DNA of 31,476 nucleotides. Source: JBAYHN01 sp041666125. GTDB lineage: Bacteria > Patescibacteriota > Gracilibacteria > UBA1369 > UM-FILTER-53-11. Shown here piece by piece: positions 15,778-22,478 of the stretch. Made by a program: the position numbers and the translations under genes. The notes under the pieces are model-generated. The model saw nothing but the letters and a program-made list of their open reading frames with translations, ran no database searches and was not told the DNA's origin. Position 1 is the first letter of the stretch, and each line of letters starts with the position of its first letter. The stretch covers positions 1 through 31,476 of the forward strand of contig JBAYHN010000006.1 in the NCBI GenBank assembly GCA_041666125.1, read 5' to 3'.

Positions 15778-15793
15778 TTTATGCCTAGTGAAG

Positions 15794-16288
15794 CTATTTT
15801 AGAAGTTTCTCAAGTTGGTCTCGAGTAAAACGTCCAGTTTCATCCATTTGACGCTGCTGTAAAGCAATTTGAGCACTAGTGGCTGAAGAACGCTTAGGCG
15901 CTGGTGGCAATTGAGCTGTCCTATCAAAACCACCATCCGTAAATTGGTTAAATGAACCTCCATCTTTTCTAGATGGCAAATTCATTAAAGGGAATACGTG
16001 CTTGCCACGAGGCATTTCGGTGGTTGAATCAATAATAGTAGCAGCAGGAGCAGGCGATTTCTCACGTGAAATTTCTAGCTGTTCGGCAAATTGCTCATGA
16101 AAATCACATGCCATACCTAGTGCTGACGCATCGTCTGGCAAAGCGCAGTTTTCCGAAACAAGAACACTCGGAGTTAAGGCAGATTGAGAGTCTTGATCCA
16201 CTAAACCAAATTCTTCGCCAAGCTCCTTTTCAAAAGCTTCAAAAGACATAGGCTCTTGTCCTGGTTGTTGTGAAGTTGAATCACTCAT
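15794..16288 (-). CDS. Unrecognised small acidic protein, probably largely disordered
   Basis: 164 residues; no family recognised. The sequence is rich in Ser, Gln, Glu, Asp, Pro and Ala, with an N-terminal acidic segment (FEAFEKELGEEFGL) and a C-terminal short amphipathic segment (TGRFTRDQLEKLLK). There is no signal peptide or membrane helix, so it is probably cytosolic. Lysine is scarcer than in neighbours, and the sequence looks compositionally different from the metabolic genes around it. A near-consensus promoter lies immediately upstream, which argues that this is a real, separately transcribed gene. It sits between queC and another unrecognised gene. Start ATG at 16288 is fixed by the promoter. 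Confidence 0.65.
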   Translation of the reverse strand: MSDSTSQQPGQEPMSFEAFEKELGEEFGLVDQDSQSALTPSVLVSENCALPDDASALGMACDFHEQFAEQLEISREKSPAPAATIIDSTTEMPRGKHVFPLMNLPSRKDGGSFNQFTDGGFDRTAQLPPAPKRSSATSAQIALQQRQMDETGRFTRDQLEKLLK

Positions 16289-16297
16289 AGTAACGCT

Positions 16298-16325
16298 ATT
16301 ATAGCCATAATCACATATTTGTCAA
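16298..16325 (-). promoter_or_regulatory. Strong promoter of the unrecognised gene at 15794-16288
   Basis: Minus strand: TTGACA (16320-16325), 16-base spacer, TATAAT (16298-16303), both full consensus. The -10 ends 9 bases before the ATG, so the mRNA would be nearly leaderless. Directly upstream of the -35 there are two copies of CTTAGGC (minus strand; 16326-16332 and 16340-16346), 14 bases apart, a possible operator. Confidence 0.8.
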
Positions 16326-16409
16326 GCCTAAGGCCAAGTGCCTAAGTTTACAGGTTAAAACGGGCCAAATTAAATAGCCTTAGTAATATACATGTGAAGC
16401 TGGGGAAAA

Positions 16410-16907
16410 TTATGCCTTACCTTGTGAACCGGGAGCGACTGGCTCATCATCAACTACTGCCTGGCACATAGCTGTTACCCCATCTTGCGCCGCCGCTACT
16501 GCTGCTGGTAGCATTGAGGTTCTCTCTTCTTGAGAAGAAGGTTGAGAATCATCAGCCGTGGACATTCTACTTTCCACCATCAATTCCCCCACCGCACGGA
16601 AAAAATTAACAAAAAACGTTGTGTCAAATTTATCCACAACAGAACATAATTTCACAAGTAATTCCCTTATCAGATCTGGACGATCTAGTAATGCTCTAGC
16701 AAGAATGCCTGCTGTTTTTCCCGAGGGTTGATCCAGCAAAGTTTTCGCATCAACAAAAGCCGGTTTTATTCCTGGTTTACTCTGTAAATCTAAGGTATCC
16801 GCTTCCATAGCAAATTTCAAATTTCTACCAAATGTAACCAAAAATTCTAAATCTGCACCTGTCTTCTCATCCAACTCTCTTGGTGTTTTCCCTGATTGTT
16901 CTGCCAT
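16410..16907 (-). CDS. Unrecognised small cytosolic protein
   Basis: 165 residues; no family recognised. N-terminal part is helical (LEFLVTFGRNLKFAM; GILARALLDRPDLIRELLVKLCSVVDKF; TFFVNFFRAVGELMVE). From about 120 it becomes Ser/Gln/Glu-rich, then Ala/Val-rich, and looks flexible. No signal peptide or transmembrane segment. The composition resembles the next gene (15794-16288) in its Ser/Gln/Asp-rich tracts, but no sequence similarity between the two could be seen. A plausible promoter precedes it, and 121 bases with a second promoter separate the two genes, so they are two separate units inserted between queE and queC. Confidence 0.65.
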   Translation of the reverse strand: MAEQSGKTPRELDEKTGADLEFLVTFGRNLKFAMEADTLDLQSKPGIKPAFVDAKTLLDQPSGKTAGILARALLDRPDLIRELLVKLCSVVDKFDTTFFVNFFRAVGELMVESRMSTADDSQPSSQEERTSMLPAAVAAAQDGVTAMCQAVVDDEPVAPGSQGKA

Positions 16908-16921
16908 ACAATTATTGGTTA

Positions 16922-16951
16922 TTTATAATAAGGGACCCCAATATATGACAA
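16922..16951 (-). promoter_or_regulatory. Promoter of the unrecognised gene at 16410-16907
   Basis: Minus strand: TTGTCA (16946-16951), 18-base spacer, TATAAA (16922-16927), 14 bases before the ATG. It falls in the gap after queE. Confidence 0.55.
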
Positions 16952-16974
16952 AACTAGCAGTTACGTCAAATTTT

Positions 16975-17619
16975 CTATATGGCGCGTCGGTTGCCCCACA
17001 GCAGTATTTGTAGGCGAGTTGTGTATTTATAGCCCTTTAAGAGGCAATAACTGACTATAAAAGGCTCTTTCTCAACGATTTTTCTTCTGGTTACGCCTTC
17101 TGGCATTAAAAACACCTTCTCACCTGGAAGCTTATACTTCTTTATGACCTGTTCAATTTCCTTAAAATCGGCCTTTTTTGTGACTGTGAACTTGTAAACG
17201 CACCTTTTGTTGATAGTTTTTAGTGGATATGTCAAATTTCCAGAGTTTTTGAGCTTATAGGAGACCGTAAACAGATCAACTTCGTTGAGGCAATTTACAG
17301 GTTGGCTGCCATTTGTCTCCACTTCTATGTAGTGGCTGGGAAATTCGCGCCGAATTGCCTTAATAGCTTCTTGCTGGAGCATTGGCTCGCCTCCCGTAAT
17401 CACGAGGTGCTTACATTTCTTAAACGAGCGAATTTCCCTAAAAACTTTTTTAATATCAACTTCCTTGTTATCGCAAAAATTCTTATGCCAAGAATATTTT
17501 GTATCGCACCAAACGCACTTCAAATTACAATTTCCAAATCGCACAAAAACAGACGGCGTGCCAATATTCAATCCTTCGCCTTGAATGGAATAAAAAATCT
17601 CGTTAAGGATTATTTTCAT
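16975..17619 (-). CDS. queE: 7-carboxy-7-deazaguanine synthase QueE (radical SAM)
   Basis: Radical-SAM ring contraction of 6-carboxy-tetrahydropterin to 7-carboxy-7-deazaguanine. 214 residues. The N-terminal FYSIQGEGLNIGTPSVFVRF is typical of QueE. The 4Fe-4S cluster ligands are C31, C35 and C38 in CNLKCVWCDT, the standard CX3CX2C spacing, and the SAM-binding GGEP is at 76-79 (ITGGEPMLQQ). The substrate-binding VETNGSQP follows. The C-terminus (TTRLQILLWGNRRAI) fits the family's RLQxLLWG ending. It starts 6 bases after the queF stop, so queF-queE form one unit. Confidence 0.97.
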   Translation of the reverse strand: MKIILNEIFYSIQGEGLNIGTPSVFVRFGNCNLKCVWCDTKYSWHKNFCDNKEVDIKKVFREIRSFKKCKHLVITGGEPMLQQEAIKAIRREFPSHYIEVETNGSQPVNCLNEVDLFTVSYKLKNSGNLTYPLKTINKRCVYKFTVTKKADFKEIEQVIKKYKLPGEKVFLMPEGVTRRKIVEKEPFIVSYCLLKGYKYTTRLQILLWGNRRAI

Positions 17620-17625
17620 TTTAAT

Positions 17626-18078
17626 TTAAAGCGCACTCACTTCGTTCGCACGTATCTTAAAATATTTCTTGCACACAGTTTTTACGTTTCCACGCACATT
17701 CATATCCACGCAAATCCAAGCCTTGCGCGGCTTAACAACTTCCAAAAAATCCGCAAAAAGCACTTCCGTCAGCGCCTCATGAAAAATCTTAACATCGCGA
17801 AAAGCGTTTATATAAAGCTTAAAAGACTTAAGTTCCAAACAAACTTTATTCGGCACATAACAAATTTCCACTTTTCCAAAATCCGGATAATCGGTAAACG
17901 GACAAATGGAAGTGAGCTCCGGAGTGGCAATGGAAACCCAATGTTCCCCCGCCGCAGCTTCTTCAAATTCAAATGCAACAAGAGGTGCAATTTCTTTTAA
18001 CTGCGCACGCAGCTTTTTCAAATCAATCTGTTTGTAATCCTCCCCCTCTTTATAAAGTTTAAAAGCGCTTTTTTTCAT
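17626..18078 (-). CDS. queF: NADPH-dependent 7-cyano-7-deazaguanine reductase QueF
   Basis: Reduces preQ0 to preQ1. 150 residues from the ATG at 18078, the short single-domain (YkvM-like) form. Cys59 in ELTSICPFTDYPDF is the nucleophile that forms the thioimide and Asp66 is the proton donor; LELKSFKLYINAFRD and FHEAL (His100, Glu101) form the QueF motif and substrate site. The reading frame extends back to a TTG at 18117, but that TTG is part of the TTGACA -35 box, so the ATG 10 bases after the -10 is the true start. First gene of the queF-queE unit. Confidence 0.95.
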   Translation of the reverse strand: MKKSAFKLYKEGEDYKQIDLKKLRAQLKEIAPLVAFEFEEAAAGEHWVSIATPELTSICPFTDYPDFGKVEICYVPNKVCLELKSFKLYINAFRDVKIFHEALTEVLFADFLEVVKPRKAWICVDMNVRGNVKTVCKKYFKIRANEVSAL

Positions 18079-18088
18079 TTGCTTGAAC

Positions 18089-18117
18089 TTAATAAACCTA
18101 AAAACCAAGCCTGTCAA
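18089..18117 (-). promoter_or_regulatory. Promoter of queF-queE
   Basis: Minus strand: consensus TTGACA (18112-18117), 17-base spacer, TATTAA (18089-18094), then 10 bases to the queF ATG. No preQ1-riboswitch-sized leader fits between -10 and ATG, so regulation by such a riboswitch is excluded for this promoter. Confidence 0.75.
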
Positions 18118-18187
18118 CCTACTGAATTAACAGCAAGCTGGCTTTACTAACGTAAACGAAGACGATTTAAGCCCACAATATAATTAA

Positions 18188-19675
18188 TCACAATTTAAAC
18201 CTTGTCGATTTGTAATTTTTTGCATAATTTTTAAAATCGAACGTTTTTGGATTAGCTCCTTCTATTTTTTTCATAATGCCACCGAACTCTGGACTATATG
18301 CCCACACATTTACTTCATCTTTTGCAAATAAAGAATTAGAAACGTAGACCTCTTCAAAAGTTTTTACATCTACATCTAAAACTCTCATAAAAACATTTTT
18401 CTTATTAAAGAAAAATATATTCTCATTATCGAGAAAAAACGGCCATTTTTTCTCGGCAAAAGTAGCGGCATTAACATTATTTATCTCATAGAGATTACCT
18501 CCATAATAATGATAAATATGGCTTTTATCTTTAAAAAAACGAGGGTTTTTCTGATTCCCAAACTTTGCGCTTTTAAAAGTTGCAGCATCAACGCTATCTA
18601 GCGGCTCAAGTTTATAATTTGGAAGAATCCTATAGACCATCTTCTTGTCTTTGAGAAACAAACTATCTTTAACTTCACTTAAATTTCCCTCGTATGTATT
18701 TCCAACCAACACGGCGGTTTCCGCATCAACCGGCGGCGGAAAAATTGCATATAATTTCTTTGAAGGAACTGCGATATAGGCGATGTTCTTGAATACATGG
18801 AGAAAAACAGGACCATTCTTATCGTTTTTCTTAAATATCGACTTATATGAAGCATTTTGCATAAAGGCAATAAGCTTTATTTGCTTTGCTGTTTGCTCGT
18901 CAACTCCAAACGGGAGCTCCCCCGGATTAAGAAAAATATTTTCATCTTCGATTAACGGATCAAATATTATCCCGATATCTTCACCATCAACCTTACCTTC
19001 TTTAAACGCTTTTGGATCATTGAGCCCATCAAGAGAATCCATCATTTTATTAGCCTTTTTTATTACCGCATACGTTGTTGAACTTTTATCTGTAGTTTTG
19101 GTTGCTACTCTCCAAATCATTTCCAGTGCAATGCCGCGCGATAAATCCTCTTCAAAATAAATAGGTGAAGCCACCGGCAATGCATTTATTTTTTCCAGGG
19201 CAGGCATATAAGGCTCAAGCTGGTCTTTTCCTTTGATGCTTTTCAGCTTAAGATCAAACACATTAACAATTGCGATTACAGCGTCCTTAAACTTCATGAA
19301 ATCATTTGGTCTAAATAAACCCGAACTAGACTCAATAAAATTTAATTCCTTAGCCTGGCATACATAAGGGGCAAACCATTCCTTTTTCACATCTTTAAAA
19401 CAATTAACATTCTTAATGCCCTTATAATCCGCAGACTTCATTAAAACTGTTATAAATTCCGCTCTTGTTATTGAATTATGAATGCCAAATGTACCATCTG
19501 CATATCCACTAATAATGTTATTATCCTTTAAATATATGATGGCTGGAGCATATGGATGAGTCTGCTCAATATCAGATGACTTACCAATAACAACTAAGGC
19601 GGAAGCTTTTGGGAAGCCACTAAAAACAACACATACAATCAAACTGGCGACTATTAAAAAGGAATATTTTTTCAT
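18188..19675 (-). CDS. Secreted SLH-domain protein with C-terminal DKNYY-type repeats
   Basis: 495 residues. Signal peptide MKKYSFLIVASLIVCVVFSG. Two S-layer-homology-like units follow: about 38-85 (YLKDNNIISGYADGTFG, ITRAEFITVLMK) and about 92-140 (FKDVKKEWFAPYVCQAKEL, GLFRPNDFMKFKDAVIAI). A middle region of unknown fold runs to about 300. The C-terminal part has four repeats of about 40 residues with xFKDKxxIYxx...xATF patterns (FLKDKKMVYRILPNY, FFKDKSHIYHYYGG, FLDNENIFFFNKK, FAKDEVNVWAYSPE), as in DKNYY-family proteins. SLH domains usually tether proteins to the cell wall or S-layer, so this is probably a surface protein. It interrupts the metabolic genes between tktN and queF and has its own candidate promoters. 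Confidence 0.82.
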   Translation of the reverse strand: MKKYSFLIVASLIVCVVFSGFPKASALVVIGKSSDIEQTHPYAPAIIYLKDNNIISGYADGTFGIHNSITRAEFITVLMKSADYKGIKNVNCFKDVKKEWFAPYVCQAKELNFIESSSGLFRPNDFMKFKDAVIAIVNVFDLKLKSIKGKDQLEPYMPALEKINALPVASPIYFEEDLSRGIALEMIWRVATKTTDKSSTTYAVIKKANKMMDSLDGLNDPKAFKEGKVDGEDIGIIFDPLIEDENIFLNPGELPFGVDEQTAKQIKLIAFMQNASYKSIFKKNDKNGPVFLHVFKNIAYIAVPSKKLYAIFPPPVDAETAVLVGNTYEGNLSEVKDSLFLKDKKMVYRILPNYKLEPLDSVDAATFKSAKFGNQKNPRFFKDKSHIYHYYGGNLYEINNVNAATFAEKKWPFFLDNENIFFFNKKNVFMRVLDVDVKTFEEVYVSNSLFAKDEVNVWAYSPEFGGIMKKIEGANPKTFDFKNYAKNYKSTRFKL

Positions 19676-19685
19676 ATATGTAGAA

Positions 19686-19747
19686 ATTAAACTTTCAAAT
19701 AAAGCCTAAAACAACTTAATAAAAGACCTTAAGGAAGCACATGTCAA
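19686..19747 (-). promoter_or_regulatory. Two candidate promoters of the SLH/DKNYY gene
   Basis: Proximal: TTGTTT (19709-19714), 17-base spacer, TTTAAT (19686-19691), 10 bases before the ATG. Distal: consensus TTGACA (19742-19747) just after the tktN stop, 17-base spacer, TTTTAT (19719-19724). Both are on the minus strand. The proximal one fits the near-leaderless spacing seen elsewhere; the distal one has the better -35. Confidence 0.45.
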
Positions 19748-19748
19748 C

Positions 19749-20597
19749 TTATAAGGTACCTTTTAGCTCCTTTTCCAACAAAGGAATTGCCGCGGCCATT
19801 TCTTCTGCAGAAAGCGGAACGCCATGATAATTGGCCTTATTTTCGGCAAATGGCACGCCTTTACCTTTCACCGTGTCGCAAACAATCACAGTTGGCTTTA
19901 ATTTTGTTTTCCACGCCTTGCGAATTGCTTCGGTAAGCTCATCAAAATTGTGACCATCGGCAACATTAATCACATTCCAGCCAAACGACGCGAATTTTTG
20001 ACCAATCGGCTCAACTTGTTTAATTGCACGCACAAAATTAGTCTGTTGAAGTTTATTATTATCGACAATAACGGTGACATTATCCAGCCTGTGCTGCGCA
20101 GAAGTCATTGCAGCTTCCCAAATTTGGCCTTCCTGAAGCTCTCCATCGCCAACCACCACATAAATATGATTTTGTTTGCGATCCATTTTTAGCGCCAGCG
20201 CAATTCCATTCGCAAAAGAAATCCCCTGCCCAAGCGGGCCGGTTGTGGCTTCCACTCCTGGTATTTTATTAACCGGATGTCCTTCCAATAAACTGTTTAT
20301 TTGTCTCAGATGACCAAGTTCATCCTTTGGAAAAAATCCAAGCCAAGCCAAAACGGTATAAAGCGGCGGAGCGGCATGTCCCTTGCTCAAAATAAAATAG
20401 TCGCGGCCTTCCCACTGCGGTTTTTGCGGATCATATTTCATTATCTGCTTGCCATCGACGTCGCCAAAATAAAGCAAAGTTAAAATATCTATGCACGAAA
20501 GAGCGGTTGTGGCGTGCCCGGATTTTGCCTTATGTACGGCCCAAAGCAGGTCGATGCGGAACTGAGCGGCTAGTTTTTTTAATTGATGTGATTGCAT
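19749..20597 (-). CDS. Transketolase, N-terminal subunit (split enzyme)
   Basis: The thiamine-diphosphate-binding half of transketolase, 282 residues. Seen: KSGHATTALSCIDILTLLYFG, YFILSKGHAAPPLYTVLAWLG, EGHPVNKIPGVEATTGPLGQGISFANGIALA, and the ThDP/Mg motif VVGDGELQEGQIWEAAMTSAQHRLDNVTVIVDNNKLQQ. The GDG...NN spacing is normal. It ends near residue 282 as N-terminal subunits do, and pairs with the C-half at 13609-14565, which is not adjacent. Start ATG at 20597 gives MQSHQLKKLAAQFRIDLL, the usual N-terminal helix. It follows folK by 13 bases in the same operon. Confidence 0.94.
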   Translation of the reverse strand: MQSHQLKKLAAQFRIDLLWAVHKAKSGHATTALSCIDILTLLYFGDVDGKQIMKYDPQKPQWEGRDYFILSKGHAAPPLYTVLAWLGFFPKDELGHLRQINSLLEGHPVNKIPGVEATTGPLGQGISFANGIALALKMDRKQNHIYVVVGDGELQEGQIWEAAMTSAQHRLDNVTVIVDNNKLQQTNFVRAIKQVEPIGQKFASFGWNVINVADGHNFDELTEAIRKAWKTKLKPTVIVCDTVKGKGVPFAENKANYHGVPLSAEEMAAAIPLLEKELKGTL

Positions 20598-20610
20598 ATT
20601 CTAGAGCCAC

Positions 20611-21114
20611 CTAAAGGGGCTCATGTGGGCTCACTATAGCCTTATCTGCGCAATCTCTCAACAAAATTTTTATCGGTTTTTTGTGTACTGGATGCACAAA
20701 TTCCGATGCTATGTCGTTCAAGGGCACCAGTACAAAGGCACGCTGGGCAATTAACGGATGTGGCACCTCCAGGCGTTCATCTTTAATGATCTGTGAGCCA
20801 TAAAACAATATATCCGCATCAATTGGGCGCGGTTCGTAATGCTGGCCGGTATGAGTAGCCGGCTTTTCGCGACCAAGGCTTTGCTCAATTTTCTGCAATG
20901 CATCCAAAAGTTCAAGGGGCTTTAAATCCGTTAAAAGCTCCACTGCGGCATTCAAATAAAAAGGCTGGTCCTTATTTTCGCCCCACGGTTCAGTTTCAAA
21001 AAGCCGTGATGCTGCACCAAGCTTTCCAAGCTGCGCCATTTGCGCAATCGCGTTTTCTATATTGGCTTTTTTGTCACCTAGATTTGCACCAAGTAGGATT
21101 ATTGCTTTTTCCAT
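20611..21114 (-). CDS. folK: HPPK: 6-hydroxymethyl-7,8-dihydropterin pyrophosphokinase
   Basis: Transfers pyrophosphate from ATP to 6-hydroxymethyl-dihydropterin, the step before FolP. 167 residues. Motifs: ILLGANLGDKKANIENAI, ETEPWGENKDQPFYLNAAVEL, EQSLGREKPATHTGQHYEPRPIDADILFYG with the Asp pair binding Mg, and VPHPLIAQRAFVLVPLNDI. The usual Trp before PR is Tyr here. The ATG at 21114 overlaps the CYTH gene stop as TGATG, so translation is coupled; a GTG one codon earlier is an alternative. An AGGTG lies very close upstream. Confidence 0.95.
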   Translation of the reverse strand: MEKAIILLGANLGDKKANIENAIAQMAQLGKLGAASRLFETEPWGENKDQPFYLNAAVELLTDLKPLELLDALQKIEQSLGREKPATHTGQHYEPRPIDADILFYGSQIIKDERLEVPHPLIAQRAFVLVPLNDIASEFVHPVHKKPIKILLRDCADKAIVSPHEPL

Positions 21115-21677
21115 CACCTAAATTTTAAACCATTAAGAGATAAATGTGGATATTTTCTTTTGATTAACTCCGAGATTGAATCGGCTGTCTGTTCATATTC
21201 CTGCAGACCAAGCAATTTAACCGCCTTATTTATTTCTTTCGGTGACGAGCCTTCTATTTCCACAAAAGCCGGCATTTTTGGATGTTCATCAATTTCAAAA
21301 TGCATCTTTCCGAGTGTATAAAGTGTGCGTTTTTTTTCATAAGAAAGAGTGTGCTTTAAGCCTAATCCAAGCAGAAAATCACTCAACGTCTTAAAATGCT
21401 TTTTACCATCAAACCTGGACTCCAATTCTTCAAAATATTTACATCCGCCCTTCACTCCTTTGTAAATTTTATAAACCAATTCCGTATAAGGTTCTTTTCC
21501 TTTTTGCACAAATTCACGCAGTCGCAGCAAATCTTTTTTTGCACGAATACTGCCATCTTCAAAATCAAAATATTTAACACGAACAAGAGCTTCAAAAACT
21601 TTTTTTGCCTTTAATTTTCTAAGTCGCAAAACGAATTCTTCCTTATTTATACCCAAAATTTTGCGTTCAATCTCCAT
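21114..21677 (-). CDS. CYTH-domain protein (class IV adenylate cyclase / triphosphatase family)
   Basis: 187 residues from the ATG at 21677. The N-terminal ExExK signature of triphosphate-tunnel enzymes is present as E2-I-E4-R-K6. Further tunnel residues fit: R52 and R54 in LRLREF, K70 in ELVYK, E84 and E86 in FEELESRF, R117, E128 and D130 in FEIDEHP, and E140/E142 in VEIEG. The family binds triphosphates with metal ions; members include adenylate cyclase CyaB, thiamine triphosphatase and inorganic triphosphatase. A longer frame to 21755 lies inside queD and would destroy the N-terminal position of ExExK. The gene overlaps queD by 11 bases and folK by 1, an intimate link with pterin enzymes that suggests a role on a pterin triphosphate (inference). 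Confidence 0.85.
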   Translation of the reverse strand: MEIERKILGINKEEFVLRLRKLKAKKVFEALVRVKYFDFEDGSIRAKKDLLRLREFVQKGKEPYTELVYKIYKGVKGGCKYFEELESRFDGKKHFKTLSDFLLGLGLKHTLSYEKKRTLYTLGKMHFEIDEHPKMPAFVEIEGSSPKEINKAVKLLGLQEYEQTADSISELIKRKYPHLSLNGLKFR

Positions 21678-22029
21678 TGTAAGAAACGTAAGTGTTATCC
21701 CCTTCCCACAATTTAATTTCAACAAGTTTAGTTTTTGTGCCGGTGTCTTTGCCAATATTTTTTAATTCCTTCCATGCCCAAACTGCAATATTTTCCGCAG
21801 ACGGATTTTTAAAGAAACTATTTAAATCCTGATGATCCAATTTTTCGAGCACTTTTTCTCCCACAACTTTTTTTAGCTCAACAAAGTCGAGTACCAAGCC
21901 ATTTTTAGCCACCGGCCCTTCCACAGTAACGGCAAGGCGATAGGTGTGTCCGTGCGGACGTTCGCAAGCACCTTTGTATTCAGTTAGGTGGTGCGCTGCT
22001 GAAAATGAAAAAACTCGAGTAACTTTCAT
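21667..22029 (-). CDS. queD: 6-carboxy-5,6,7,8-tetrahydropterin synthase QueD (PTPS family)
   Basis: Converts dihydroneopterin triphosphate to 6-carboxy-tetrahydropterin, the first committed queuosine step. 120 residues. Zinc ligands include the His of FSAAHH (13/14) and H26 and H28 in PHGH. The catalytic Cys22 is in the QueD-type CxxxHGH motif (CERPHGH). LVLDFVELKKVV, LDHQDLN with catalytic Asp/His, and NPSAENIAVWAWKEL also fit, and a C-terminal VEIKLWEGDNTYVSY closes the domain. The Cys-x3-HGH arrangement favours QueD over the Glu-containing PTPS-III form used in some folate routes, though a Glu follows the Cys directly. It overlaps the CYTH gene by 11 bases. FolE is not in the window. Confidence 0.95.
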   Translation of the reverse strand: MKVTRVFSFSAAHHLTEYKGACERPHGHTYRLAVTVEGPVAKNGLVLDFVELKKVVGEKVLEKLDHQDLNSFFKNPSAENIAVWAWKELKNIGKDTGTKTKLVEIKLWEGDNTYVSYNGD

Positions 22030-22040
22030 AAAGTATCTAT

Positions 22041-22049
22041 ATTCTAGCA
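22041..22049 (-). promoter_or_regulatory. queD: Possible extended -10 promoter of queD
   Basis: The minus strand reads TGC followed by TAGAAT (22041-22046), 11 bases before the queD ATG, within a 39-base gap after the unrecognised gene. There is no clear -35. The spacing matches the other near-leaderless promoters here. Confidence 0.45.
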
Positions 22050-22068
22050 GATTTAGGCAATTGATCTA

Positions 22069-22410
22069 TTAGACTGATCCGCCATTTCTGCCACGCACTC
22101 TCTGGTCCCTTAAGTTATATGCGGCCGTAATTATCATTTTCGCATTCAGTTCCCCCCACAATCCTGAACCACTTCTCAGTCTTGCGGATATTAAATTTAG
22201 GCCATCCATTGCTTGACCTAAGTTACCCTGAGGACTCAATACCTGAGCTACATCAACGATTTCTATTACATCTGCGCCTACAGCCTGCCGCATCACTAAA
22301 ACGAGTGCTTCCTCTGGCGTTATTGCCGGCAAATGATCCAAAAATGCACAATCGGGACCATGTATTTCCTCTGCTGTTAGCTGCTGATTATTGGCTGAGA
22401 ATTCCACCAT
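22069..22410 (-). CDS. Unrecognised small protein
   Basis: 113 residues; no family recognised. A predicted helical centre (TPEEALVLVMRQAVGADVIEIVDVAQVL) precedes a second helical part (LGQAMDGLNLISARLRSG; LWGELNAKMIITAAYNLRDQRVRGR). There is only one lysine in the whole protein, very different from the Lys-rich proteins around it, and arginine is used instead near the C-terminus. No signal peptide or membrane helix. It has its own promoter and interrupts the folP-to-queD run, much as two other unrecognised genes interrupt queE-queC. Start ATG at 22410. Confidence 0.65.
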   Translation of the reverse strand: MVEFSANNQQLTAEEIHGPDCAFLDHLPAITPEEALVLVMRQAVGADVIEIVDVAQVLSPQGNLGQAMDGLNLISARLRSGSGLWGELNAKMIITAAYNLRDQRVRGRNGGSV

Positions 22411-22437
22411 GTAATTTTAGTTAATTTTAAAGATATA

Positions 22438-22466
22438 ATTATCATCCCAAATTCCCGCCAAGTCAA
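22438..22466 (-). promoter_or_regulatory. Promoter of the unrecognised gene at 22069-22410
   Basis: Minus strand: TTGACT (22461-22466), 17-base spacer, GATAAT (22438-22443), 27 bases before the ATG. It lies directly after the folP stop. Confidence 0.65.
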
Positions 22467-22478
22467 CTTTACCTCTAT

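Noticed and set aside
10164..16358. A 12-base word (TTAACCTGTAAA) at 10164-10175 and, on the other strand, at 16347-16358.
   Set aside because: In an AT-rich window of this size many 12-base matches are expected by chance, and the two sites share no other context.
18079..18117. Longer queF start at the TTG at 18117.
   Set aside because: That TTG is the first part of a consensus TTGACA -35 box with a matching -10 downstream, so it would not be in the mRNA.
18095..18187. preQ1 riboswitch before queF.
   Set aside because: Promoter -10 lies 10 bases before the ATG, leaving no space for an aptamer, and no preQ1-type pseudoknot pattern was seen nearby.
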